A DNA stretch of 64,000 bases from Streptomyces sp. JH14 (GCF_029428675.1 NZ_JAJNEL010000001.1:4278001-4342000); one strand, 5' to 3'. Positions 1 through 8,070 are shown, numbered from the stretch's first letter. Notes: generated by a model not told the origin, from the sequence alone. A program made the numbers and translations.

Positions 1-1
1 G

Positions 2-544
2 GCCCGGGCGACCACCAAGGAGATCGCCCGGGCCGCGGGCTGTTCGGAGGCGGCGCTCTACAAGCACTTCTCCAGCAAGGAGGAGCTCTTCGTGGCCGTG
101 CTCAAGGAGCGGCTGCCCAAGCTCAACCCGCTGCTGCAGCGGCTGACCGCCGACCCGGGGGCGGGGGAGCGGACCGTCGAGGAGAATCTCACCGAGGTCG
201 CCCGCCAGGCCGCGCTCTTCTACGCCCAGAGCTTCCCGATCGCCGCCTCGCTCTACGCCGAACCGCGGCTCAAGAACCGCCACGACGCGGCCATGCGCGA
301 GCTGGGTACAGGTCCGCACATGCCGATCCGGGGCCTCGCCGGCTATCTCCGCAGCGAACAGGTGGCCGGCCGCCTGCGGTCGGGCGCCGACACCTACGCG
401 GCCGCGTCGCTGCTGCTCGGCGCCTGCGCCCAGCGTGCGTTCGCCTACGACGCGACGGCGGAGGGCCGCCCTCCGCAGTCACTCGACGAGTTCGCCGCGT
501 CCGTTGCGCGCACGGTGCTGCAGGGGATCGGCACGCAGGCCTGA
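2..544 (+). CDS. TetR/AcrR-family transcriptional repressor, 5'-truncated
   Basis: This is the C-terminal 180 residues of a TetR-type regulator whose start lies left of the window. The first visible residues (ARATTKEIARAAGC, then ALYKHFSSKEELF) are the second half of the family's helix-turn-helix. The rest should form the helical ligand-binding and dimerisation domain, which shows no recognisable ligand class. The frame is open from base 2, so no start can be assigned. The last 66 bases overlap the 3' end of the convergent adenosine deaminase gene. The target genes are unknown; they could lie to the left. Confidence 0.85.
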   Translation, partial: ARATTKEIARAAGCSEAALYKHFSSKEELFVAVLKERLPKLNPLLQRLTADPGAGERTVEENLTEVARQAALFYAQSFPIAASLYAEPRLKNRHDAAMRELGTGPHMPIRGLAGYLRSEQVAGRLRSGADTYAAASLLLGACAQRAFAYDATAEGRPPQSLDEFAASVARTVLQGIGTQA

Positions 545-1585
545 GCCGACGGGAGCGGCCTCGCCGCCGGCCGGCTTCGCCAGCCAGTCGTCGATCCCCA
601 CCAGCAGCCGCTCCCGTACGTCGGAGGACGCCGCCGACCCCCGGACTGACTGCCGCGCCAGCTCCGCCAGCTCCTCGTCCGTGAACGCGTGGTGGCGCCG
701 TACGAGCTCGTACTGCGCGGCCAGCCGGGATCCGAAGAGCAGCGGATCGTCCGCGCCGAGTGCCATCGGCACCCCGGCTTCGAACAGAGTGCGCAGGGGT
801 ACGTCCGACGGCTTCTCGTAGACGCCCAGCGCCACGTTCGACGCCGGGCACACCTCGCAGGTCACCCCGCGCTCCGCCAGCCTGCGCAGCAGCCGCGGGT
901 CCTCGGCGGCCCGCACCCCGTGTCCGATCCTGGCCGCGTCGAGATCGTCCAGGCAGTCCCGCACGCTCGACGGGCCGGCCAGCTCCCCGCCGTGCGGGGC
1001 CGCCAGCAGGCCGCCCTCCCTCGCGATGGCGAAGGCCCGGTCGAAGTCGCGTGCCATCCCGCGCCGCTCGTCGTTGGAGAGCCCGAAGCCGACGACGCCC
1101 CGGTCCGCGTACCGCACCGCGAGCCGGGCCAGCGTCCGCGCGTCCAGCGGGTGCTTCATCCGGTTCGCCGCGATCACCACACGGATCCCGAGCCCCGTCT
1201 CGCGCGCTGCGGTGTCCACCGCGTCCAGGATGATCTCGATCGCCGGGATGAGTCCGCCGAGCAGCGGGGCGTACGAGGTGGGGTCGACCTGGATCTCCAG
1301 CCAGCCGGAGCCGTCCGCGACGTCCTCCTGGGCCGTCTCGCGCACCAGCCGCCGGATGTCGTCGGGCTCCCGCAGACAGGACCTGGCGATGTCGTAGAGC
1401 CGCTGGAAGCGGAACCAGCCGCGCTCGTCCGTCGCCCGCAGTCTGGGCGGCTCGCCGCCGGTCAGCGCCTCGGGCAGCCGTACGCCGTACTTGTCGGCGA
1501 GTTCGAGCAGCGTCGTGGGCCGCATCGACCCGGTGAAATGCAAATGCAGGTGGGCCTTGGGCAACAGCCGAACATCACGCTCCAT
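479..1585 (-). CDS. Adenosine deaminase family protein
   Basis: Predicted 368-residue zinc hydrolase that converts adenosine (or a related aminopurine nucleoside) to inosine in purine salvage. Metal and catalytic residues of the amidohydrolase barrel are visible: H12 and H14 in KAHLHLH, H198 and E201 in PHGGE, H222 in IGHG, and D279/D280 in GADDP. The ATG at 1585 precedes the conserved N-terminal strand. The gene lies downstream of aspC on the same strand, but a strong terminator separates them, so it probably has its own promoter in 1586-1688. The C-terminal 25-30 residues after DDWLAKP look non-conserved and run into the convergent TetR gene. Exact substrate preference cannot be read from sequence. 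Confidence 0.88.
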   Translation of the reverse strand: MERDVRLLPKAHLHLHFTGSMRPTTLLELADKYGVRLPEALTGGEPPRLRATDERGWFRFQRLYDIARSCLREPDDIRRLVRETAQEDVADGSGWLEIQVDPTSYAPLLGGLIPAIEIILDAVDTAARETGLGIRVVIAANRMKHPLDARTLARLAVRYADRGVVGFGLSNDERRGMARDFDRAFAIAREGGLLAAPHGGELAGPSSVRDCLDDLDAARIGHGVRAAEDPRLLRRLAERGVTCEVCPASNVALGVYEKPSDVPLRTLFEAGVPMALGADDPLLFGSRLAAQYELVRRHHAFTDEELAELARQSVRGSAASSDVRERLLVGIDDWLAKPAGGEAAPVGSGLRADPLQHRARNGRGELVE

Positions 1586-1688
1586 CCCAAGATCCTGCCG
1601 CACCCGCGTGCCGTCGCGATAGCCGGTTTCCCCATCGGGTTGACCATCGAACGCGAGCTCGAACGGCAGTCTGGAGGAGGGCAGGCGC

Positions 1689-1722
1689 AAAAAAGGTGCC
1701 CCCGGCCTCGGCCGGGGGCACC
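1689..1722 (-). terminator. Intrinsic terminator of aspC
   Basis: A perfect 13-base inverted repeat (GGTGCCCCCGGCC and its complement, 2-base centre, 1695-1722) is followed, reading the minus strand, by six T residues (complement of the A run at 1689-1694). This is a classic Rho-independent terminator just past the aspC stop at 1744. Confidence 0.85.
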
Positions 1723-1743
1723 TGTGCGCAAGGAGGGCGGAGG

Positions 1744-2970
1744 TCAGTCCTTCGCCTCGCCCAGCAGCTTCTGGATCCGCGACACGCCCTCGACGAGGTC
1801 CTCGTCGCCCAGGGCGTACGACAGCCGGAGGTAGCCCGGCGTGCCGAAGGCCTCGCCCGGAACGACCGCGACCTCGGCCTCGTCCAGGATCAGCGCCGCC
1901 AGCTCGACCGAGGTGGCCGGGCGGGTGCCGCGGATCTCCTTGCCGAGCAGCGCCTTCACCGACGGGTACGCGTAGAACGCGCCCTCGGGCTCCGGGCACA
2001 GCACGCCGTCGATCTCGTTGAGCATCCGCACGATGGTCTGCCGGCGGCGGTCGAAGGCGGTCCGCATCTCGGCGACCGCGTCCAGGTTCCCGGAGACGGC
2101 GGCCAGCGCGGCGACCTGGGCGACGTTCGAGACGTTGGACGTGGCGTGCGACTGCAGGTTGGTCGCGGCCTTGACGACGTCCTTGGGGCCGATCAGCCAG
2201 CCCACACGCCAGCCGGTCATCGCGTACGTCTTGGCGACGCCGTTGACCACGATGCACTTCTCGCGGAGCTCGGGCACGAGCGCGGGCAGCGAGGTGAACG
2301 TCGCGCTGCCGTAGACCAGGTGCTCGTAGATCTCGTCGGTGAGCACCCACAGTCCGTGCTCGACGGCCCACTCGCCGATGGCCCTGGCGTCGGCCTCGCT
2401 GTAGACCGCACCGGTCGGGTTCGACGGGGAGACGAACAGCACGACCTTCGTACGCTCGGTGCGCGCCGCCTCCAGCTGCTCGACGGAGACGCGGTAGCCG
2501 GTGGTCTCGTCGGCCACGACGTCCACCGGGACGCCGCCGGCGAGACGGATCGACTCGGGGTAGGTGGTCCAGTACGGCGCGGGGACGATGACCTCGTCGC
2601 CCGGGTCGAGGATCGCGGCGAACGCCTCGTAGATGGCCTGCTTGCCGCCGTTGGTCACCAGGATCTGGGAGGCGTCGACCTGGTAGCCGGAGTCGCGCAG
2701 CGTCTTCTCCGCGATGGCGGCCTTGAGCTCGGGGAGCCCGCCCGCCGGGGTGTAGCGGTGGTACTTCGGGTTGCGGCAGGCCTCGACGGCGGCGTCGACG
2801 ATGTAGCCGGGCGTCGGGAAGTCGGGCTCGCCGGCACCGAAGCCGATCACCGGACGGCCGGCGGCCTTGAGGGCCTTGGCCTTGGCGTCCACGGCGAGGG
2901 TGGCGGACTCGGAGATTGCACCGATGCGGGCGGAGACCCGGCGCTCGGAGGGAGAAGTTGCAGCGCTCAT
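1744..2970 (-). CDS. aspC: Pyridoxal-phosphate aspartate aminotransferase
   Basis: Class I aminotransferase of 408 residues that interconverts aspartate/2-oxoglutarate and oxaloacetate/glutamate. Visible family marks are the substrate-side motif GFGAGEPDFPTP, the NGGKQAIYE segment, the cofactor lysine K247 in GVAKTYAMTGWR, and the C-terminal RLSYALG that holds the carboxylate-binding arginine. The start at 2970 (MSAATSP) is chosen because it matches the usual streptomycete N-terminus. An ATG three codons upstream (2979) has a better-spaced GAGG and is possible. The gene is divergent from tRNA-Trp/secE, with about 225 bases between. This neighbourhood next to secE-nusG is normal for Streptomyces. 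Confidence 0.9.
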   Translation of the reverse strand: MSAATSPSERRVSARIGAISESATLAVDAKAKALKAAGRPVIGFGAGEPDFPTPGYIVDAAVEACRNPKYHRYTPAGGLPELKAAIAEKTLRDSGYQVDASQILVTNGGKQAIYEAFAAILDPGDEVIVPAPYWTTYPESIRLAGGVPVDVVADETTGYRVSVEQLEAARTERTKVVLFVSPSNPTGAVYSEADARAIGEWAVEHGLWVLTDEIYEHLVYGSATFTSLPALVPELREKCIVVNGVAKTYAMTGWRVGWLIGPKDVVKAATNLQSHATSNVSNVAQVAALAAVSGNLDAVAEMRTAFDRRRQTIVRMLNEIDGVLCPEPEGAFYAYPSVKALLGKEIRGTRPATSVELAALILDEAEVAVVPGEAFGTPGYLRLSYALGDEDLVEGVSRIQKLLGEAKD

Positions 2971-3195
2971 GAGGCCCATGGTCCCAGACCTCGATCCCCG
3001 TCGGCACAGGGGTTTCAGGGACCGGACAGCACTCGGACACGATGCGGACAAGAAGCGGACAGGAGTTGTCCGGAGCTATCTGTTCGACGCCGGGGCGCTG
3101 AGCACGTACACTCACCTGTCGTTGGCCTTCACCAGCCGCACCGTTCCTGCACCCGAGGCATCGGGGAAGATGCGGTAGGTTGGTGGAAACCACAA

Positions 3196-3268
3196 AGGGT
3201 CGTAGCTCAATTGGTAGAGCACTGGTCTCCAAAACCAGCGGTTGGGGGTTCAAGTCCCTCCGGCCCTG
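3196..3268 (+). tRNA. tRNA-Trp (anticodon CCA)
   Basis: A 73-base cloverleaf. The acceptor strand AGGGTCG pairs with CGGCCCT (one G-U). The D-arm contains TAGCTCAATTGGTAGAGC. The anticodon stem CTGGT/ACCAG encloses loop CTCCAAA, with anticodon CCA at 3229-3231. The T-arm carries GGTTCAAGTCC. The 3' CCA is not encoded. It lies 109 bases upstream of secE and may be co-transcribed with secE-nusG. Confidence 0.97.
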
Positions 3269-3377
3269 CTACACACTCCTTCGCCAGGATGTGTGCGCAT
3301 GTACGTACTTCAATGCACCGCCGTGCGACGGATCCACCGGGCGCGGCGCGGCCATGACCCGGAATCAGGTGAGAAGC

Positions 3378-3665
3378 GTGACGGACGCCGTGGGCTCCAT
3401 CGACATGCCTGATGCCGAGGATGAAGTGCCCGAGTCGAAGAAGAAGACTCGGAAGGGCGGCAAGCGCGGAAAGAAGGGCCCCATGGGCCGGCTCGCGCTG
3501 TTCTACCGCCAGATCATCGCCGAGTTGCGCAAGGTTGTCTGGCCGACTCGCAATCAGCTGACGACGTACACGTCCGTGGTCATTGTCTTCGTGGTCGTCA
3601 TGATTGGTCTTGTGACCGTGATTGACTTCGGATTCCAGCGGGTCATCAAGTACGTCTTCGGATGA
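3378..3665 (+). CDS. secE: Preprotein translocase subunit SecE
   Basis: Small 95-residue subunit that clamps and stabilises SecY in the SecYEG channel. A charged, Lys-rich cytoplasmic N-terminus (ESKKKTRKGGKRGKK) is followed by the conserved amphipathic helix ELRKVVWPTRNQL and one transmembrane helix (about residues 65-88). The GTG at 3378 follows AGGTGAG at proper spacing; an in-frame ATG at 3354 lacks this support. The gene sits between tRNA-Trp and nusG, as in most bacteria. Confidence 0.95.
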   Translation: MTDAVGSIDMPDAEDEVPESKKKTRKGGKRGKKGPMGRLALFYRQIIAELRKVVWPTRNQLTTYTSVVIVFVVVMIGLVTVIDFGFQRVIKYVFG

Positions 3666-3738
3666 TCCGGCGGAGGGCGCCTCATGGGCGCCCCTTTCGC
3701 ATGTTCCACCCATTTGTATCCAGGAAGAAGCAGCCACC

Positions 3739-4638
3739 GTGTCTGACCCGAACCTGAACGACGCCGTCGAGCCGACGGCGGGCGCCTTCGAGTCCGCCGA
3801 GGACGAGCTCGAGATCGTCGAGGCGGCGGACGCTGTGGAGTCGGACCAGGCCGAAGCTGCCGACGCCGACGCCGCGGGCGAGCCCGCCGAGCAGGCCGCT
3901 GTGAACGTCGAGGACGACGAGGACGAGGCCCCTGCGGCCGACTCCGAGGAGGAGTCCGTCGAGGAGGAGTCCGCCGAGGACGACGACGAGACCGCGGAAG
4001 AGGCCGAGCCGGCCGCTCCGGTCGACGCCGTCACCGCTCTGCGCGACGAGCTCCGCGGTCTCCCCGGCGAGTGGTACGTCATCCACACGTACGCCGGCTA
4101 CGAGAAGCGCGTGAAAGCCAACCTGGAACAGCGCGCCGTTTCGCTCAATGTCGAGGACTTCATCTACCAGGCCGAAGTGCCCGAGGAAGAGATCGTCCAG
4201 ATCAAGAACGGCGAGCGGAAGAACGTCCGTCAGAACAAGCTCCCGGGTTACGTCCTGGTGCGCATGGACCTGACGAACGAATCCTGGGGTGTCGTCCGCA
4301 ACACGCCGGGTGTCACCGGCTTCGTGGGCAACGCCTACGACCCGTACCCGCTGACTCTGGACGAGATCGTCAAGATGCTCGCCCCGGAGGCCGAGGAGAA
4401 GGCCGCCCGCGAGGCCGCCGAGGCCGAGGGCAAGCCGGTTCCGGCCCGCAAGGTCGAGGTCCAGGTGCTGGACTTCGAGGTGGGCGACTCGGTCACCGTC
4501 ACCGACGGCCCGTTCGCGACGCTGCAGGCGACGATCAACGAGATCAACCCCGACTCGAAGAAGGTCAAGGGCCTCGTCGAGATCTTCGGTCGCGAGACCC
4601 CGGTCGAGCTCAGCTTCGACCAGATCCAGAAGAACTGA
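3739..4638 (+). CDS. nusG: Transcription termination/antitermination factor NusG
   Basis: 299-residue elongation factor that binds RNA polymerase through its NGN domain (about residues 110-215, starting at EWYVIHTYAGYEKRV) and contacts Rho or S10 through the C-terminal KOW domain (about 245-299, FEVGDSVTVTDGPF). The first ~105 residues are an acidic, low-complexity Glu/Asp/Ala extension typical of actinobacterial NusG. GTG start at 3739 with AGGAAGAAG upstream. It is transcribed with secE and ends at a very strong terminator. Confidence 0.95.
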   Translation: MSDPNLNDAVEPTAGAFESAEDELEIVEAADAVESDQAEAADADAAGEPAEQAAVNVEDDEDEAPAADSEEESVEEESAEDDDETAEEAEPAAPVDAVTALRDELRGLPGEWYVIHTYAGYEKRVKANLEQRAVSLNVEDFIYQAEVPEEEIVQIKNGERKNVRQNKLPGYVLVRMDLTNESWGVVRNTPGVTGFVGNAYDPYPLTLDEIVKMLAPEAEEKAAREAAEAEGKPVPARKVEVQVLDFEVGDSVTVTDGPFATLQATINEINPDSKKVKGLVEIFGRETPVELSFDQIQKN

Positions 4639-4669
4639 CGGTTTTCACCGACTTCTGGACACATGCCTA

Positions 4670-4718
4670 CCGAGCAGGTCAGAGGGGCTGTAAAGCCCCT
4701 CTGACCTGCTCGGTTTTT
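4670..4718 (+). terminator. Intrinsic terminator of secE-nusG
   Basis: A perfect 20-base-pair stem (arms 4670-4689 and 4694-4713) with a GTAA loop is followed immediately by TTTTT. It is one of the strongest terminators in the window and separates nusG from rplK. Confidence 0.93.
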
Positions 4719-4760
4719 GGTCGCACAGCTATACCCGTTATCGTTGTGCGGTATGCCTGC

Positions 4761-4778
4761 ATCCGGATGATCCGGATG
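4761..4778 (+). repeat. Tandem ATCCGGATG duplication upstream of rplK
   Basis: Two head-to-tail copies of ATCCGGATG at 4761-4769 and 4770-4778. Each contains the 8-base palindrome ATCCGGAT. They lie 36 bases before the rplK start, in the short region after the nusG terminator where the rplKA promoter and leader must sit. Function is unknown. Confidence 0.6.
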
Positions 4779-4814
4779 ACGGCGAAAAACTCTCACTAGG
4801 ACCCGGAGAGAGCA

Positions 4815-5249
4815 ATGCCTCCCAAGAAGAAGAAGGTCACGGGGCTTATCAAGCTCCAGATCAACGCCGGTGCGGCGAACCCGGCCCCGCCGGTCGGCCC
4901 CGCGCTCGGCCAGCACGGCGTCAACATCATGGAGTTCTGCAAGGCCTACAACGCCGCGACCGAGTCGCAGCGTGGCATGGTCGTGCCGGTGGAGATCACG
5001 GTCTATGAGGACCGCTCCTTCACCTTCGTGACGAAGACCCCGCCGGCTGCCAAGCTGATCCTCAAGGCCGCAGGTGTGGACAAGGGCTCCGGCGAGCCGC
5101 ACAAGACCAAGGTCGCGAAGCTCACGAGCGCCCAGGTCCGCGAGATCGCCACGGTCAAGCTGCCCGACCTGAACGCCAACGACCTGGACGCCGCGTCGAA
5201 GATCATCGCCGGCACCGCCCGTTCCATGGGCATCACGGTCGAGGGCTGA
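4815..5249 (+). CDS. rplK: 50S ribosomal protein L11 (uL11)
   Basis: 144-residue protein of the GTPase-associated centre, needed for factor turnover and for stringent-factor sensing of stalled ribosomes; with its 23S rRNA site it forms the thiostrepton target. The proline-rich hinge [17 protein letters not shown] and the C-terminal rRNA-binding [13 protein letters not shown] are typical. ATG at 4815 follows CCGGAGAG. First gene of the rplKA pair. Confidence 0.97.
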
Positions 5250-5355
5250 CCAGCCCCGTAGTCCCCCAGTGGTAGGGCCAAGCGCTGGCCCGCACCACGC
5301 CTCCACACCCGCCACGCGGCGACAGCCGCATGGTGTTACTCCCACAGGAGCAGCA

Positions 5356-6078
5356 GTGAAGCGCAGCAAGAACCTCCGCGCTGCGGACGCCAAGATCGAC
5401 CGGGAGCGCAACTACGCCCCCCTCGAGGCCGTCCGTCTCGCCAAGGACACCGCCAGCACCAAGTTCGACGGCACCGTCGAGGTCGCGTTCTGCCTGGGTG
5501 TAGACCCTCGCAAGGCCGACCAGATGGTCCGTGGCACCGTGAACCTCCCGCACGGCACCGGCAAGACCGCCCGGGTCCTGGTCTTCGCGACCGGTGACCG
5601 TGCTGCGGCCGCGGAAGCCGCGGGCGCCGACATCGTCGGCGCCGACGAGCTCATCGACGAGGTGGCGAAGGGCCGTCTGGACTTCGACGCCGTCGTCGCC
5701 ACTCCGGACCTCATGGGCAAGGTCGGCCGCCTCGGCCGCGTGCTCGGTCCGCGTGGTCTGATGCCGAACCCGAAGACCGGTACGGTCACCCCCGATGTCG
5801 TGAAGGCTGTCAACGACATCAAGGGCGGCAAGATCGAGTTCCGCGTCGACAAGCACTCGAACCTGCACTTCATCATCGGCAAGGTCTCCTTCGATGACAC
5901 GAAGCTGGTCGAGAACTACGCCGCGGCGCTGGAGGAGATCCTCCGTCTGAAGCCGTCCGCCGCCAAGGGCCGCTACATCAAGAAGGCCACCCTGGCCACC
6001 ACGATGGGCCCCGGCATCCCGCTGGACGCCAACCGCACCCGTAACCTCCTTGTCGAGGAGGACCCGGCCGCCGTCTGA
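5356..6078 (+). CDS. rplA: 50S ribosomal protein L1 (uL1)
   Basis: 240-residue protein of the mobile L1 stalk that helps release deacylated tRNA from the E site. In many bacteria it also represses its own rplKA mRNA. Family segments GRLGRVLGPRGLMPNPKTGTV and GKIEFRVDK are present. The GTG at 5356 follows AGGAG at 5346-5350. The 106-base gap from rplK contains an imperfect hairpin (GTGGTAGGGCCA against TGGCCCGCACCAC, about 5270-5300), a possible L1 target. Confidence 0.96.
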   Translation: MKRSKNLRAADAKIDRERNYAPLEAVRLAKDTASTKFDGTVEVAFCLGVDPRKADQMVRGTVNLPHGTGKTARVLVFATGDRAAAAEAAGADIVGADELIDEVAKGRLDFDAVVATPDLMGKVGRLGRVLGPRGLMPNPKTGTVTPDVVKAVNDIKGGKIEFRVDKHSNLHFIIGKVSFDDTKLVENYAAALEEILRLKPSAAKGRYIKKATLATTMGPGIPLDANRTRNLLVEEDPAAV

Positions 6079-6120
6079 GCCCCCGTGCTCGTACGAACGC
6101 CGCGTCACGTGTGACTTCGA

Positions 6121-6152
6121 CGGGCCCCGCACCTCTCCAGGTGCGGGGCCCG
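6121..6152 (+). terminator. Terminator of rplKA
   Basis: Perfect 14-base-pair stem (CGGGCCCCGCACCT at 6121-6134 and complement at 6139-6152) with a CTCC loop, followed by TCCTTGTTT. It separates rplA from the long rplJ leader. Confidence 0.85.
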
Positions 6153-6359
6153 TCCTTGTTTCCGGTCCCGGGCGACGTGAGGAAGGCCGGCCGGGGGAGC
6201 TACGGGCGTCGCCACGATGCCTGCTTCGGCACGGTCGGCGTTGCCCGAGCCGGCCACGAGGAGCGCCCCCGGTGACGCCGGCAGAAGCTCCTGGAGTGGC
6301 AGCAGGTCAGCACGGCGGGCGCGTCTTAAACCTCCCGCACCGCCCGAACCGGGACGGAT

Positions 6360-6389
6360 TTGCTCGACGCGACCCCGGTCGCGTATTCT
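6360..6389 (+). promoter_or_regulatory. Probable rplJL promoter with dyad in its spacer
   Basis: TTGCTC (6360-6365) and TATTCT (6384-6389) are separated by 18 bases, matching a principal-sigma (HrdB-type) promoter. The spacer contains a perfect inverted repeat, CGCGACC-CC-GGTCGCG (6368-6383), whose right arm abuts the -10 box. Transcription would begin about 6396, giving a leader of roughly 210 bases before rplJ. A similar arrangement occurs at the rplM promoter. Confidence 0.55.
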
Positions 6390-6395
6390 CCTCGA

Positions 6396-6605
6396 GAAGC
6401 CAAAGACCGCTGGTCGTTGCTGCGCTCTCGCAAGAGGGGGTAGCGACCGAAGGATCCGTTGAGTGCGGACGACCTGCGCAGGTGACTGTGGAAAGCTCCC
6501 GGACTCTGTTCGGTGGAGCTACGCCCTGGCGCCTGCGCCGGGGCGTTTCGTCTTTCCCGGCCCCTTCTGAGCGGTCCTCATCACCCGGAAGGAGGCCGAC
6601 GCTCT
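6396..6605 (+). promoter_or_regulatory. rplJ 5' leader (L10 leader-type regulatory region)
   Basis: About 210 bases of probable untranslated leader between the predicted promoter and the rplJ start. It begins near the phrase AAAGACCGCTGGTCGTTGCT, which I associate with L10-leader RNAs upstream of actinobacterial rplJ. In that family the L10-L12 complex binds a leader structure to repress rplJL. The leader ends in a GC-rich hairpin (6522-6545) followed by TTTCGTCTTT. The leader identity is recalled, not computed. Confidence 0.55.
6522..6548 (+). terminator. Candidate attenuator hairpin in the rplJ leader
   Basis: Arms CGCCCTGGCGC (6522-6532) and GCGCCGGGGCG (6535-6545) form an 11-pair stem with one G-U, followed by TTT and a T/C-rich stretch. 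It lies about 60 bases before the rplJ start, so terminating here would switch off rplJL. It is placed as expected for autogenous attenuation. Confidence 0.45.
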
Positions 6606-7136
6606 ATGGCAAGGCCCGACAAGGCTGCCGCGGTAGCCGAGCTCGCGGACCAGTTCCGCAGCTCGAACGCCGCCGTGCTGACCGAGTACCGGGGTCTCAC
6701 CGTGGCGCAGCTCAAGACGCTGCGTCGTTCGCTCGGTGAGAACGCCCAGTACGCCGTGGTGAAGAACACGCTGACCAAGATTGCGGCCAACGAGGCCGGG
6801 ATCGACACGCTGGACGACCTGTTCGCAGGTCCGACGGCGGTTGCCTTCATCACCGGTGACCCGGTGGAGTCGGCGAAGGGTCTTCGTGACTTCGCCAAGG
6901 ACAACCCCAACCTCATCATCAAGGGCGGTGTCCTTGACGGTAAGGCGCTGTCCGCCGATGAGATCAAGAAGCTCGCGGACCTCGAGTCCCGCGAGGTTCT
7001 GCTCAGCAAGCTGGCCGGTGCCTTCAAGGGCAAGCAGTCTCAGGCTGCCTCGCTCTTCCAGGCGCTGCCGTCGAAGTTCGTCCGCACTGCGGAAGCGCTT
7101 CGCGTCAAGCTCGCCGAGCAGGGCGGTGCCGAGTAA
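6606..7136 (+). CDS. rplJ: 50S ribosomal protein L10 (uL10)
   Basis: 176-residue base of the ribosomal stalk. The N-terminal half (about residues 1-110) binds 23S rRNA next to L11, and the C-terminal helix anchors L7/L12 dimers. ATG at 6606 follows GGAAGGAGG. The family segments NAQYAVVKNTLTKIA and FAGPTAVAFI are visible. It is the first gene of rplJL. Confidence 0.96.
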   Translation: MARPDKAAAVAELADQFRSSNAAVLTEYRGLTVAQLKTLRRSLGENAQYAVVKNTLTKIAANEAGIDTLDDLFAGPTAVAFITGDPVESAKGLRDFAKDNPNLIIKGGVLDGKALSADEIKKLADLESREVLLSKLAGAFKGKQSQAASLFQALPSKFVRTAEALRVKLAEQGGAE

Positions 7137-7249
7137 TTCGGCTCGCGCATTGATCGCCACCCGCTAGGGCGACGATCGCAGCGGGCCCAACGTACGCCCG
7201 CCTTCATGTACACCCGGCACCAGCCGAATTAGTGGAAGGATCGCCCATC

Positions 7250-7633
7250 ATGGCGAAGCTCACCCAGGACGACCTGCTCGCGCAGTTCGAAGAGATGACC
7301 CTCATCGAGCTCTCCGAGTTCGTGAAGGCCTTCGAGGAGAAGTTCGACGTCACCGCCGCCGCCGCGGTTGCCGTTGCCGCCCCGGGTGCCCCGGGCGCCC
7401 CCGCCGAGGCCGCTGAGGAGCAGGACGAGTTCGACGTCATCCTCACGGGTGCCGGCGAGAAGAAGATCCAGGTCATCAAGGTTGTGCGCGAGCTCACCTC
7501 CCTGGGCCTCAAGGAGGCCAAGGACCTCGTCGACGGCGCCCCGAAGCCCGTCCTCGAGAAGGTCGCCAAGGAGGCCGCCGAGAAGGCTGCCGAGTCCCTC
7601 AAGGGCGCCGGCGCCTCCGTCGAGGTCAAGTGA
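7250..7633 (+). CDS. rplL: 50S ribosomal protein L7/L12 (bL12)
   Basis: 127-residue stalk protein present in multiple copies per ribosome; it recruits and activates the translational GTPases. An N-terminal dimerisation region (AKLTQDDLLAQFEEMTLIEL) is followed by an Ala/Pro/Gly-rich hinge (about residues 38-55) and the globular C-terminal domain with KIQVIKVVRELTSLGLKEAK. ATG at 7250 is preferred over an in-frame ATG at 7232 because GGAAGGA lies at 7234-7240. Confidence 0.97.
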   Translation: MAKLTQDDLLAQFEEMTLIELSEFVKAFEEKFDVTAAAAVAVAAPGAPGAPAEAAEEQDEFDVILTGAGEKKIQVIKVVRELTSLGLKEAKDLVDGAPKPVLEKVAKEAAEKAAESLKGAGASVEVK

Positions 7634-7693
7634 CCCTGCGAGTCCTCTGACTCGTCTGGACACCCGTACCGCAAGGCACGGACGTCACATCGC

Positions 7694-7727
7694 GAAGGGC
7701 GATCACCCATCCGGGTGGTCGCCCTTC
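7694..7727 (+). terminator. Terminator of rplJL
   Basis: A 15-pair stem (7694-7708 with 7713-7727, one G-U) and ATCC loop, with no long T run. It lies 60 bases after the rplL stop and separates rplJL from rpoBC. Confidence 0.75.
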
Positions 7728-8041
7728 GGCGTACCCGAGGCGGTCATCTTGCTCTTCCGTGGCTGACGAGTAGGGTGATCTTCGCCGTACGCCTCTGGCG
7801 GAGGCTTGCGGCCGGTGCCGAGGGGCGTCGGATGGGGGTCTCGGGGCCCTGTCCTGGCAGGGGGGGCCTTGACGAACCGCACGCGGCGCGCAATTCTCAG
7901 GACGCGTCGTCACATCGATCCGGATCCGAGGCATGGATCGATGACGAAGAGGGCAGTAAAGAAGAGCGCATCCGCGCAAGGCCGATTCATAGGTGTTGAG
8001 AACAGCTGTTGCGAGCTTCGAGGGTCTCTGAGAACCCGGAC
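7728..8041 (+). other. Non-coding region upstream of the rpoB promoter
   Basis: No convincing gene is seen in these roughly 310 bases. A TTGACG at about 7869 followed 17 bases later by AATTCT is a weak additional promoter candidate; the -10 does not fit TANNNT. The stretch ATCGATCCGGATCC...GGATCGAT near 7916-7942 is an imperfect dyad. The better promoter is described separately at 8042-8070. Confidence 0.5.
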
Positions 8042-8070
8042 TGGACATCAGTGTGCCGTTTGGCTACACT
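8042..8070 (+). promoter_or_regulatory. Probable rpoBC promoter
   Basis: TGGACA (8042-8047), 17 bases, TACACT (8065-8070): a close match to the principal-sigma consensus. It predicts a start about 8077 and a leader of about 155 bases before the TTG start of rpoB. Confidence 0.6.

Noticed and set aside
479..3253. Very long minus-strand open frame spanning adenosine deaminase and beyond
   Set aside because: Only its 3' third (479-1585) encodes a recognisable protein. The rest is an out-of-frame reading of aspC, kept open by the GC-rich composition.
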